From Prevotella multiformis DSM 16608 (GTDB taxonomy: Bacteria > Bacteroidota > Bacteroidia > Bacteroidales > Bacteroidaceae): DNA of 64,000 bases. Shown here piece by piece: positions 55,959 through 63,967 of the stretch. The notes beneath the pieces are model-generated. The model searched no databases. It saw only the letters and a program-made list of their open reading frames with translations, and was not told the origin of the DNA. The DNA lies in contig NZ_GL872283.1 in the NCBI RefSeq assembly GCF_000191065.1, positions 1,239,721 to 1,303,720 on the forward strand, written 5' to 3'. Both the position numbers and the translations under genes were made by a program. Position 1 is the stretch's first letter; each line of letters opens with the position of its first letter.

Positions 55959-56492
55959 TTACGGGTTATCCGCTGGTTCGTCAGCCTTCCGTATGCGCAT
56001 ACCGTTGCTGCCTGCTATCTGCAACAGACGCGACATGCCATTTGAAGGGGCTGCGGCAACCGCCTTGATGTTCACACGTATGTTGTTGCGCACATCGCTT
56101 TTTTCCTGGCGTGACTCGGCAAGCAGGTGATTGGAGGGTGAGAAACGCACCTTTAATCCTTTCAGCTGATGGGTGTTCGAAGACATGATACTTACGAAGA
56201 AAGAAAGATCCGCCTGGCTGATTTGCAGGAAAGGAAAGGGCACCAGTACCAAGAGGGGCACACGGAGCGTGTGGTTTTTCCCATCCTGCTGAAACGAGAA
56301 ACTGACCATTACGGGTTCAGAACCATTGTCAGTAGCATGGAAGGCAGTGCGCTCAATGAGGTCAAGCGACTTTTCCAAAGTCTCATGTTGCGCCTCGATG
56401 CAGTCGGTAAGCGTCTTGCACATGATGTCAGAGAGCCACATGACATCTCTATACGTCTTCTTCTGGGGGTTGCTTTTCTGTCCGTCACTCAT
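55959..56492 (-). CDS. DUF2589-like paralogue, short divergent form (operon gene 8)
   Basis: 177 residues, no signal peptide. It keeps the three family blocks in order: helix MCKTLTDCIEAQHETLEKSL (the G-G-P-L turn is lost), strands PVMVSFSFQQDG and LRVPLLVLVPFPFLQISQADL, and the closing block NIRVNIKAVAAAPSNGMSRLL. It has no tail domain, so it is close to a bare core. A 112-base gap separates it from the repeat-bearing gene upstream, without a visible terminator. Function unknown. Confidence 0.75.
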   Translation of the reverse strand: MSDGQKSNPQKKTYRDVMWLSDIMCKTLTDCIEAQHETLEKSLDLIERTAFHATDNGSEPVMVSFSFQQDGKNHTLRVPLLVLVPFPFLQISQADLSFFVSIMSSNTHQLKGLKVRFSPSNHLLAESRQEKSDVRNNIRVNIKAVAAAPSNGMSRLLQIAGSNGMRIRKADEPADNP

Positions 56493-56604
56493 TTCTTCCT
56501 ACGTGATTTGATTCTTCGTTTAAGATTCTTCTGCACTGCTCCTGCCTTCCCTTCCCGCTCACATCGGGTTTGAAATCTTCATCTTCTAAGCGTTTTTTCC
56601 GCTA

Positions 56605-58815
56605 CTAACCCTTTTCCTCATCCGGCTTCCAGTCACTGGATGTGGGACGCCTAATAATGCGAGGGTCGACAGGTCTATCTACGTCAACAGTCCTATCTGC
56701 GTCAACAGTCCTATCTGGGTCAGCAGGTCTTCCTTCCGTTCCTAAACGTACAACATCTGCCCTTCTCACAGCTTCAGTACAATCTAGCATGGAGCGTTTT
56801 AAAGGTATGCGCCACTCTTCGCTGGGACGAATAAAAGAACTGTTCTCTTCTCTGTTGGGACGAGCTACAGGACGATCTCCCACTCTGCCGGGGCGGACAT
56901 AAGAACTGCTCCCTTCTGCGCTGGGACGAGTCACAGGACGGTCTTCCACTCTGCTGGGACGAACTACAGGACGGTCTCCCACTCTGCCGGGGCGGACATA
57001 AGAACTGCTCCCTTCTGCGTTGGGACGGGCCACAGGACGGTCTTCCACTCTGCCGGGGCGGACATAAGAACTGCTTTCTTCTGCGTTGGGACGAGCCACA
57101 GGACGGTCTTCCACTCTGCCGGGGCGGACATAAGAACTGCTTCCTTCTGCGTTGGGGCGAGCCACAGGACGGTCTTCCACTCTGCCGGGGCGGACATAAG
57201 GGCTGCTCCCTTCTGCGCTGGGACGGACCACAGGACGGTCTTCCACTCTGCTGGGACGAGTCACAGGACGGTCTTCCACTCTGCTGGGACGAACTACAGG
57301 ACGATCTCCTACTCTGCTGGGGCGGACATAAGAACTACTCCCTTCTGCGCTGGGACGAGTCACAGGACGGTCTTCCACTCTGCTGGGACGAACTACAGGA
57401 CGATCTCCCACTCTGCCGGGGCGGACATAAGAACTACTCCCTTCTGCGCTGGGACGTGCTACAGGACGTATATTGTCTATACTAGGGCGAACTATAGGTC
57501 TACTAGGTCTACGGCCGTATTCTATATCTATAGAGGAATCCGACGGCTTAGGATGCCCGTCCTGGGGCAGTCTGCCTGGCCGAGGTCGAAATATAGGATC
57601 GGTTGGATTTAAAAGGTCAGGAGCATTACGGCGCCGTTCATTGTCAAGCACATACCCTACAAAGTCGGTATAAGCGGTATCAATATAGCCGTTTTTCCGA
57701 TACCCCTTGGGCAAATCCTTGTTGTTGAGTTCGCCGTATGTGTACCAGCCATTATACCGTTTGCCGAAGTTTGCAAGATCTTCCTTGAGAATACGCTGTC
57801 CGTCAGTAGAATTAATGTCATTGGGATAGATACGCTGTGCCGTCCTGAGGGCAAGCAGCAGATGGTTGCGCAGCCAGTCATGCCTGTTGCTGCCACGGAG
57901 TGTTTCCTGCCGATCAATGTTCCACTGTATGCTTTGTTCTGGGTCGAAAGTGCACTCCGGATGTGGTTTCTTCCTGTTGGTCTCAGGCAGTGCAAACGGA
58001 TTCCGGGGGTCAGGACGGTTCTCACGGATGCGCTTTTCCTGCGCTTCTTTTCTCCACCGTTCTTTCTCTTCCTTCAGCTTTTGTTCTCTTATCCGTTCCT
58101 CCTCTGACTGTTCTTTATGCAGCCTGACCGCCTGTACAAGCGCAGCAATCTTGTCGTGGCGCTTTTTTTCAGCCTCTTTACGGCGTTTTCTTTCGCGTTC
58201 CCTTTCTTCTTCAATGCGTTTCTGTTCCTCGCAATCTGCAGCTATGATAGCACGTTGCCGATCCGCTTCCCAACGCATCTCATCCACTTCTTCAGCTGTC
58301 AAAGTCTCCTGTATGATGAGATTGTTGCCAAAGAAATCAAGCATTTTTGCCATACCCGACGGCATATCGCTGGTTGCAGCACGGATGCTGATACCCATTT
58401 TGCTCTGCATCGAAATAGACTTTTCATCCTCTTCCGTGCGTTTATACCCTTCTGACGCATACTTCGCTTCCATCTTCTCGCTGTCGCATGCCGTGATGTC
58501 GGCCGTAAAAGAGAGGTCAACATAGTTGATGCGCATATACGGAATGGGGACAATGGTCATGAGCGGCACCGTCATGAGCATGGGAACTCCCTCCATGATG
58601 AAGGAGAAAGTAACAGTTACAGGCTCTCTACCCTCGATATCAAGACTTGAATCGGTCATCGTAAAACCACGGATGAAATCCATTGTGGTCTGCGCGGCCT
58701 CAGCCTGCGCATGTACGCATGCAGCCAATGGTCCGCCGATGATGCTTCCGAAGGGGATGGAATTGAGGGCGCTCACGACCTTACTGCCTGCATTTATATT
58801 AGTTCCATCTTGCAT
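56605..58815 (-). CDS. large DUF2589-like protein with coiled coil and Arg-Pro repeats (operon gene 7)
   Basis: 736 residues. Core 1-165: IPFGSIIGGPLAACVHAQAEA, EPVTVTFSFIMEGV, VPLMTIVPIPYMRINYVDLSF and ISIRAATSDMPSGMAKMLDFF. About 170-262: a highly charged coiled coil (EERERERKRRKEAEKKR; KLKEEKERWRKEAQEKR). About 263-400: a separate, probably folded part (HDWLRNHLLLALRTAQRIY, NGWYTYGELNNKDLPKGYRK). About 445-665: tandem repeats built from RPGRVEDRPVARPNAEGSSS-type 22-residue and RPSRVEDRPV-type 11-residue units, nearly identical at DNA level (56820-57475). A basic/acidic tail ends it. The repeats are in frame throughout, so they are selected as protein. No signal peptide. Role unknown; may be the scaffold or interaction subunit of the set. 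Confidence 0.82.
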   Translation of the reverse strand: MQDGTNINAGSKVVSALNSIPFGSIIGGPLAACVHAQAEAAQTTMDFIRGFTMTDSSLDIEGREPVTVTFSFIMEGVPMLMTVPLMTIVPIPYMRINYVDLSFTADITACDSEKMEAKYASEGYKRTEEDEKSISMQSKMGISIRAATSDMPSGMAKMLDFFGNNLIIQETLTAEEVDEMRWEADRQRAIIAADCEEQKRIEEERERERKRRKEAEKKRHDKIAALVQAVRLHKEQSEEERIREQKLKEEKERWRKEAQEKRIRENRPDPRNPFALPETNRKKPHPECTFDPEQSIQWNIDRQETLRGSNRHDWLRNHLLLALRTAQRIYPNDINSTDGQRILKEDLANFGKRYNGWYTYGELNNKDLPKGYRKNGYIDTAYTDFVGYVLDNERRRNAPDLLNPTDPIFRPRPGRLPQDGHPKPSDSSIDIEYGRRPSRPIVRPSIDNIRPVARPSAEGSSSYVRPGRVGDRPVVRPSRVEDRPVTRPSAEGSSSYVRPSRVGDRPVVRPSRVEDRPVTRPSRVEDRPVVRPSAEGSSPYVRPGRVEDRPVARPNAEGSSSYVRPGRVEDRPVARPNAEESSSYVRPGRVEDRPVARPNAEGSSSYVRPGRVGDRPVVRPSRVEDRPVTRPSAEGSSSYVRPGRVGDRPVARPNREENSSFIRPSEEWRIPLKRSMLDCTEAVRRADVVRLGTEGRPADPDRTVDADRTVDVDRPVDPRIIRRPTSSDWKPDEEKG

Positions 58816-58827
58816 AATGTTACGGAA

Positions 58828-59052
58828 TTATCGTTGGAATGAACTTGCCTTCTTGAGGTTCTGTTGTGCCTCTTCGACGTTTTTCAGTATCTCCATCGCA
58901 CGCTTTGACTCGTTACGGTTGATGTTCAGCACGAGGTGGCAGTGTGGACAATGCAGTCCGCTTGCCGAAAGCAGTTCAGTGATGGAAGTAGAAATGAATG
59001 TTCCACATTTAGGACAGTTGAGCCCCGGGGTTTTCTGCTGATTATTTGTCAT
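58828..59052 (-). CDS. small zinc-ribbon protein (operon gene 6)
   Basis: 74 residues. Cys 13, 16, 35 and 38 (LNCPKCGTFI and LHCPHCHLVL) form a four-Cys zinc ribbon with a C-x2-C/C-x2-C spacing of 18. A charged helix follows (ESKRAMEILKNVEEAQQNLKKA). It lies 12 bases before the 736-residue gene and 17 after the 227-residue gene, so it belongs to the operon and is its only member outside the shared fold. It may bind nucleic acid or a partner subunit (inference). Confidence 0.8.
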   Translation of the reverse strand: MTNNQQKTPGLNCPKCGTFISTSITELLSASGLHCPHCHLVLNINRNESKRAMEILKNVEEAQQNLKKASSFQR

Positions 59053-59069
59053 AGCTATAGGTTTTGATA

Positions 59070-59753
59070 TTATTCTTGGTTTTTATTCTTTGATATCACC
59101 TTTATGCTGCTGTCTGTTGCCTGCAGCAATCCACGCATGCCATCAGGCAACTGGACTGGTTCGAGCTTTACATGTACCTTGATGTTTGTCATCTTCTGTT
59201 CCAATCTCCTAGCTTTTGGCATTTCTGTCGGTACAGGTCGCTTGAGCCTGACGCAGACTCCGGGGGCAATTATCCTTCTCCGCAGTATTTCCTTTTCCAG
59301 CGTTGCTGACATTTTCGCCTCCGGAACACTTCTCAGCTGATCCCTGAACACCGGATAACGCTCCAGAAAAAGGTGCCGTTCTTTCTCGTTTACATCGGTT
59401 TTGATGTCAACCTGTGCCTCAATGTCAAACGTAGCTTCCGCAACACGCAGCACAGGAAGCGGCAACAACGACAGCTTGGGTATGGAGACAATCTGCTGCA
59501 GCCCGTCAGAATCGGTCATTTCAAAGTCAACCATCTTGAGCCTTTCATGTCCATCTCCTATTTTCGAGGGTACCAGTGCATAGTTACGCAGCACCTTCAG
59601 ATAGTCTTCGGCAGCCTTCTGGTCGGCAGCAACAGTTGACTGGATCATTCCCGTCAGCATATCAGCCAACGTCATCTCCATCGAATCTCCCCCCTTGCCA
59701 CCTGCAAGGTCTTCAGGACGTATCTCTTGGGTATTGGTAATGTCATTGTCCAT
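59070..59753 (-). CDS. DUF2589-like paralogue, divergent (operon gene 5)
   Basis: 227 residues, no signal peptide. Family blocks in order: helix TLADMLTGMIQSTVAADQKAA, strands KMVDFEMTDSDG and VSIPKLSLLPLPVLRVAEATFDI, and the closing block NIKVHVKLEPVQLPDGMRGLLQ. The insert between strands and closing block (residues about 115-180) is longer and basic (LEKEILRRRIIAPGVCVRLK). The G-G-P-L turn is absent. Function unknown. Confidence 0.75.
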   Translation of the reverse strand: MDNDITNTQEIRPEDLAGGKGGDSMEMTLADMLTGMIQSTVAADQKAAEDYLKVLRNYALVPSKIGDGHERLKMVDFEMTDSDGLQQIVSIPKLSLLPLPVLRVAEATFDIEAQVDIKTDVNEKERHLFLERYPVFRDQLRSVPEAKMSATLEKEILRRRIIAPGVCVRLKRPVPTEMPKARRLEQKMTNIKVHVKLEPVQLPDGMRGLLQATDSSIKVISKNKNQE

Positions 59754-59769
59754 AATGAATTGTCAGAGT

Positions 59770-60111
59770 TTATGATTCAGACTTCTTTATACTTTCCTGC
59801 GGTGAGACCGTCAATGTGACACTGTGGACAGCATGCCCGGGCAGCAATGCCAGACGGTCAGCATCGACAATGACATCCATCGACTGAATGCCGTCTTCCG
59901 GCGATTTCCCCTGCAGTTCACCGTCAGAAGCGATAGCGAAGCGGAAGGTTATCTCCATGTCGCCAATAGTCACGGCAGGCAGATTCAGCTGATTCATGAC
60001 ACCCGCATCGGCATATTGCTCAGCGAGTGATTCTGTGAGGAGGTTAGCCTCATGCTGCGCCGACAGTACGTCGCGCAGCACTGAGGCTATTACGTCTTGT
60101 AATTTCGTCAT
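59770..60111 (-). CDS. small DUF2589-like protein, N-terminal half only (operon gene 4)
   Basis: 113 residues from the ATG at 60111. It has the family's first helix (VIASVLRDVLSAQHEANLLTE) and a strand pair (VTIGDMEITFRFAIASDGEL; VIVDADRLALLPGHAVHSVTLTV) but not the closing D-M-P-x-G-M block, so it is either a half-size relative or a different small partner. A start at 60135 would overlap the previous gene by 11 bases; 60111 is preferred. Thirteen bases follow the 451-residue gene. Confidence 0.65.
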   Translation of the reverse strand: MTKLQDVIASVLRDVLSAQHEANLLTESLAEQYADAGVMNQLNLPAVTIGDMEITFRFAIASDGELQGKSPEDGIQSMDVIVDADRLALLPGHAVHSVTLTVSPQESIKKSES

Positions 60112-60124
60112 GTTGAAATTATTT

Positions 60125-61480
60125 TTATGATACAAATACTATGCGTTGCAGTTTTCCCGCAGTGATTTTGTAGACTCCTTTTTCGCTGAACACAAGCAGC
60201 ATGTTGTCACCGCTCTGCAGCAAAACAGGAGTTTTCGCGCCGTTAAGCTGAACGCACTTCACCGCCGTCGGCTGGCAAGCTCCCTGTTCGTCACGATAGT
60301 TTACCGATATGGCAGCATACCCGTTGGTAAGCGACACCTGTTCTGCCGACACCTGAAGAACACCATTGGGGTCGATGACTTCCGCCGACTCATTGAGTAC
60401 ATCTAACAGTTTGTCGATTCCACGAGGCATATCCCCTTCGCTTGCAGTGATGGTCACGTCCATCGTTGTTTCCACACTGTAGCGCGAGTCACGGGTTGCA
60501 CCAGAGTCTTTCTTTGACGAATAGCTCGCCGACAAAGTTGCCGCAGGACTTGACCTGTTCTCCGTTTCAGGTTGTTTGGCACTCTTCTCTGCCGTCTCCC
60601 CCTTCCCTGCTGAAGGCTTCTGTGCTCCTCCACCAGAAGAAGACGGCTTGGCAGGCTTGTCACTGCTGCCCAATCTGAAAGTGGTATTGACAGGTGTTCC
60701 GCCGCTTCCTACCGAAGCCACGACCGACGAGACTGCATCCACCTTGGCCTTGAACGTGTAGTTCATGGACGTTATGGAGAGGCGTGGCACCGGCATCAGC
60801 GTGAGCAGCGGTACCCGCATCTTCACCTGTTTACCGTCGCGGACGAAGTTCATCGTGACATAGGCTATCTGTCCCTGTCCGTCCTCGTCCACTTTTATGC
60901 CTTCTTCACGGATGTAACCGAGCGTCTCCTTCGCCAGGTCACGCTGTGCCTTGATAGCTGCACGCAGCGGATTGCCAATGAGCTTATCGAACGACAGCTT
61001 GTCAAGCAGGTTCAGGGAATCTTCCACGAAAGCCTTGTCAATCTGCACTTCGTTCAACTCCTTCATCTGTTCAGCCAGGGACGGTTGGCTTGCGCCGCCC
61101 TTTTCGCCCTTTCCGACAGTGTCCTTGACACCCTCAAGAATACTCTTGCCTTCCTCAACAACTCCGCCTTTTTCCTCTTTCGGGGACTCGGCATCGTTCT
61201 TGTCTTTGTCCCCGGTGTTGCCGTCTTTACGATCAGCTTCACCGCCAGCATCTTTATTGGTGTCCTTATCTTTACCACTGTCTGTGCCTCTCAGATCCTT
61301 AACCTTGTTTTCAACAGTCTCCTTGACTGTATCTATAATGCCTTCAAGGAAGCCACCACCCTCTTTTCCGGATGCGCCTTGTGCGGCATCTCCATCCGTT
61401 TTCGGGGCTTGCTCCGCAGGCGGAGAGTTGTTGGCAAGATTTTCATCTTTGCTTTTATTATTGTCATCTGGCATAGTCAA
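60125..61480 (-). CDS. DUF2589-like protein with long acidic N-terminal extension (operon gene 3)
   Basis: 451 residues. Residues 1-140 are charged and low in complexity (GKDKDTNKDAGGEADRKDG) with two short amphipathic repeats (FLEGIIDTVKETVENKV and ILEGVKDTVGKG). Core: SFDKLIGNPLRAAIKAQRDLA, AYVTMNFVRDGKQ, VPLLTLMPVPRLSITSMNYTF, a Gly/Ser/Lys-rich linker, then TRDSRYSVETTMDVTITASE and DMPRGIDKLLDVL. After that a beta-rich C-terminal domain (YAAISVNYRDEQGAC; LLVFSEKGVYKITAGKLQRI) shared in type with genes 1 and 2. Three bases after gene 2, so co-translated. No signal peptide; function unknown. Confidence 0.82.
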   Translation of the reverse strand: MTMPDDNNKSKDENLANNSPPAEQAPKTDGDAAQGASGKEGGGFLEGIIDTVKETVENKVKDLRGTDSGKDKDTNKDAGGEADRKDGNTGDKDKNDAESPKEEKGGVVEEGKSILEGVKDTVGKGEKGGASQPSLAEQMKELNEVQIDKAFVEDSLNLLDKLSFDKLIGNPLRAAIKAQRDLAKETLGYIREEGIKVDEDGQGQIAYVTMNFVRDGKQVKMRVPLLTLMPVPRLSITSMNYTFKAKVDAVSSVVASVGSGGTPVNTTFRLGSSDKPAKPSSSGGGAQKPSAGKGETAEKSAKQPETENRSSPAATLSASYSSKKDSGATRDSRYSVETTMDVTITASEGDMPRGIDKLLDVLNESAEVIDPNGVLQVSAEQVSLTNGYAAISVNYRDEQGACQPTAVKCVQLNGAKTPVLLQSGDNMLLVFSEKGVYKITAGKLQRIVFVS

Positions 61481-61483
61481 CTG

Positions 61484-62338
61484 TTATTTAATTACTTTGA
61501 TGACCAGCTTTCTCTCGCCGGCCTTTGCACAATAATCTCCCTCTTCATTGAACTTGCAGAGTAATCCAGCGTCGTCAGCAGCCTTCTCACATTTTTTGTC
61601 TGTAACTTCACTGCCCAACTTGGAGCCCTTATATTCATACAGGCGAATGTCCTCGGGCATGTAATATCCCTCCTTATTCTTGTAAGAAATATAGGTGCTT
61701 CCGCCGCCACCCAGACTGACTACCTGGTCAGAGGCGCGCATTTCACCCTTTGTGTCCGTAGAGTCAATAGAGCTACTGAGTACTTCCAGCACCTTCGACA
61801 TTCCGGCAGGCATGTCGTCCTGTCCGGCTTTGACGTTCACGTCCATCGTATATTCCACGCTGTATTTGGAATCACGCGTTGCCGTGGAGTCTTTCTTGCT
61901 TGATATGCTGGTGCTCAATTCCACGCTGCCACTTGCTACGAGTAGGTTGAATCCCGCCTTTACCTTCGTCCCCATTTCAAATCCGAAGGACTTATGTTCG
62001 GTTTTTGAAGTGGATGCTGCCGCAGAGATGCGTGCCTTGAAAGCAATGTCAATCTCGCGTATGGTAAGGTAAGGAATCGGAACTATCGTCAGCAATGGCA
62101 GGCACAGAGTTGCCGAACGCCCGTCTTTGCGGTATTCGAAACTCACGTAAATCGCCTTCTTTCCACCGCCCTCGGCGTCAGTCAGCCCCACATCTCTGAT
62201 AAACTCCCAGGATGCTTGTGCCGCCTTAGCCTGCGCATCAATGCAGGCTTTGAGCGGACTTCCTATGAGCGTACCGAAAGGCAACGACTGCAGCGCATTG
62301 GTAGCGACTTGAGAAGGAGTCGTGTCAATGGATGCCAT
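61484..62338 (-). CDS. DUF2589-like protein with C-terminal beta domain (operon gene 2)
   Basis: 284 residues, no signal peptide. Blocks: QSLPFGTLIGSPLKACIDAQAKA (about 15-40), AIYVSFEYRKDGR and LPLLTIVPIPYLTIREIDIAF (about 64-100), SSKKDSTATRDSKYSVEYTM plus DVNVKAGQDDMPAGMSKVLEVL (about 150-190), and a C-terminal beta part (YISYKNKEGYYMPEDIRLYEY; GDYCAKAGERKLVIKVIK). Very close in plan to genes 1 and 3; the K-D-S-x-[AS]-T-[RK]-D-S insert occurs only in these three, so they form a subfamily. Confidence 0.85.
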   Translation of the reverse strand: MASIDTTPSQVATNALQSLPFGTLIGSPLKACIDAQAKAAQASWEFIRDVGLTDAEGGGKKAIYVSFEYRKDGRSATLCLPLLTIVPIPYLTIREIDIAFKARISAAASTSKTEHKSFGFEMGTKVKAGFNLLVASGSVELSTSISSKKDSTATRDSKYSVEYTMDVNVKAGQDDMPAGMSKVLEVLSSSIDSTDTKGEMRASDQVVSLGGGGSTYISYKNKEGYYMPEDIRLYEYKGSKLGSEVTDKKCEKAADDAGLLCKFNEEGDYCAKAGERKLVIKVIK

Positions 62339-62395
62339 AACCTTGGAAAGATTTAGAAATTAATAATTCGATGATTCTGTCCGAAAGGCATGCTG

Positions 62396-63244
62396 TTAAG
62401 ACTGGGCCGGAGCAGCAGGTGTGGGTGCTTTCTGTTCGAGTACCCTTACATTTATCTTCTGTACACCACACTCGATTACATAAGCATTGTCTCTCGGTGT
62501 AAACTCAAATTCCATGGTCTTGTCCATGTCGTTTTTGGTGGCGCTGGCAGCATCCTTGCATTTTATCTGGGTGGAATCATAGAGTCCCGCAGGTGTCTTA
62601 TACTGGGCAATCACCTTTGCTTTCGCATCCTTCGCCACATAGAACGTGGTGTCGTTTACGGTCAGCTCGCCGTCGGGTGAGCAGAGGTCCATCGCTGCAC
62701 CGAGCAATTCAAGAATCTTTGCCATACCCGCAGGCATGGACTCCTGACCGGCATGTACAGCAACGTCAATCGTAGCCTCAACACTGAACGATGAGTCCTT
62801 CGTACTCTTGGAATCGTACTTGGACGAATAGGATGTGGTCAGGCTGGTTGTCCTTTTCGAACGCCACCCGTTCTTTGTGTCCTTCTTGTAGTCTCGTTTA
62901 TACTCTGAGGAGTATTCACTCGTATCAGAAGTGTTTTCAACACCGTTTACCGTGGCTTTGAAATTGATGTCAATAGAGTTGATTGCAATGTACGGAATAG
63001 GCAGAATCGTCAGCAGAGGAACGCTGATAGTCACCTTCCGCCCATTCTGTACAAAGTTAAAGTACACGTAGATAGCTTCTTTCGTACCGTCTTGCGTTTC
63101 GTTCAGACCTACCTCTTGGATGAAATTCACCGTAGTCTGCGCTGCTTGTGCTTGTGCCAGGATACAGGCATTCAGCGGACCACCAATTAAGTTGTCGAAA
63201 GGAAGTCCTTGCAACGTTCGGATAGTTTTACCAGTTACTCCCAT
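62396..63244 (-). CDS. DUF2589-like protein (operon gene 1)
   Basis: 282 residues, first gene behind the promoter. Blocks: LPFDNLIGGPLNACILAQAQA (14-34), AIYVYFNFVQNGRK and VPLLTILPIPYIAINSIDINF (about 57-96), a Ser/Lys-rich linker, SSKYDSKSTKDSSFSVEATI plus HAGQESMPAGMAKILELLG, and a C-terminal beta domain ending in VIECGVQKINVRVLEQK. No signal peptide or membrane helix, so cytoplasmic. The clearest family member in the cluster. Leader of about 135 nt. Confidence 0.85.
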   Translation of the reverse strand: MGVTGKTIRTLQGLPFDNLIGGPLNACILAQAQAAQTTVNFIQEVGLNETQDGTKEAIYVYFNFVQNGRKVTISVPLLTILPIPYIAINSIDINFKATVNGVENTSDTSEYSSEYKRDYKKDTKNGWRSKRTTSLTTSYSSKYDSKSTKDSSFSVEATIDVAVHAGQESMPAGMAKILELLGAAMDLCSPDGELTVNDTTFYVAKDAKAKVIAQYKTPAGLYDSTQIKCKDAASATKNDMDKTMEFEFTPRDNAYVIECGVQKINVRVLEQKAPTPAAPAQS

Positions 63245-63386
63245 AGTGTTAAGTTTTTAGTCAGGTTCTTTGAATGGACAGATTGACAGGATAGAACCTG
63301 TATAAATCCTGCCACGTCCGGTTAGTTATTCAGCTATATAGATCACTGTGGCCTTCGTTTTAAAAACAAACGCAAAATCTATGTCG

Positions 63387-63418
63387 CAAATATAGGAAAT
63401 AAAAAAATAACTTCCAAA
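63387..63418 (-). promoter_or_regulatory. promoter of the DUF2589-like operon
   Basis: Minus strand: TTTG at 63418-63415, 20 bases, TATATTTG at 63394-63387, a full consensus match. Transcription would start near 63380. No comparable promoter was seen inside the operon. Confidence 0.78.
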
Positions 63419-63665
63419 TAATCAGACAAAAAAAAACCAATTTTCTTTTAAAAAAATCATACAAAGGAAAACTGCACAGAGGGGAACGTTTGCCGTAGCA
63501 AGGGCTGTTGGGCGGGAAGCAGGCTTGGTCATATTGGTTGCCAATCCCGGGGTTTCTCTGGAAAATTCCACAGTCCTCCGATGACGGAAAACCCAACGAG
63601 GCATCGGGAGCAATGCGCTCCTTGGCCATAATAATATTGTGTAGAAAACAACGGATGCCAGACAG

Positions 63666-63771
63666 CATTGCAACCAAAGCCCTACTTGAAATACAAGTAA
63701 GCCTTACTTCACACGCAACCAAGCCTTACTTACGATGCAATCAAGCACAGACAATTGCACAGCTCTGCAAT
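63666..63771. repeat. 106-bp array flanking the DUF2589-like operon on its 5' side
   Basis: GCAACCAAAGCCCTACTTG, CAAGTAAGCCTTACTTCAC, GCAACCAAGCCTTACTTACG and GCAATCAAGCA follow at about 22-bp steps, with GCAA closing at 63767. Collinear with 54771-54875. Apart from this array and the promoter, the 63245-63967 gap has no convincing gene. Confidence 0.85.
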
Positions 63772-63902
63772 CAACAGACAACCTGACCTTTGCACATTTT
63801 GCAGGAATCGGCCTTTTTCTCCTGCATCCCTGGTGCAGGCCAGAAAGAATCATGCAGGCCTACTTACTGCAGACAAAGCTTCTTTATTATGAAAATATTT
63901 AT

Positions 63903-63910
63903 TACTTTTG
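63903..63910 (+). promoter_or_regulatory. possible -7 element for a gene leaving the window
   Basis: TACTTTTG fits TAnnTTTG; no -33 partner. It would serve the start at 63968. Confidence 0.4.
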
Positions 63911-63967
63911 CAGCCGTTTGCCGGAAGGGGAATGACTGCCCGGACCGGTCTTTTATTCATTCATTAT

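Noticed and set aside
56820..57475. Direct repeats that could suggest a CRISPR array
   Set aside because: Units are 33/66 bp without unique spacers, stay in frame in a long protein, and no cas genes are present.
54952..63244. DUF2589-like operon as a phage tail, contractile injection or gas-vesicle cluster
   Set aside because: No sheath, tube, baseplate, AAA ATPase, lysis or gas-vesicle protein motifs were recognised among or around the nine genes.
63508..63786. Open frame of 92 codons on the + strand before the right edge
   Set aside because: It runs through the 22-bp array and has no homology or start signals.
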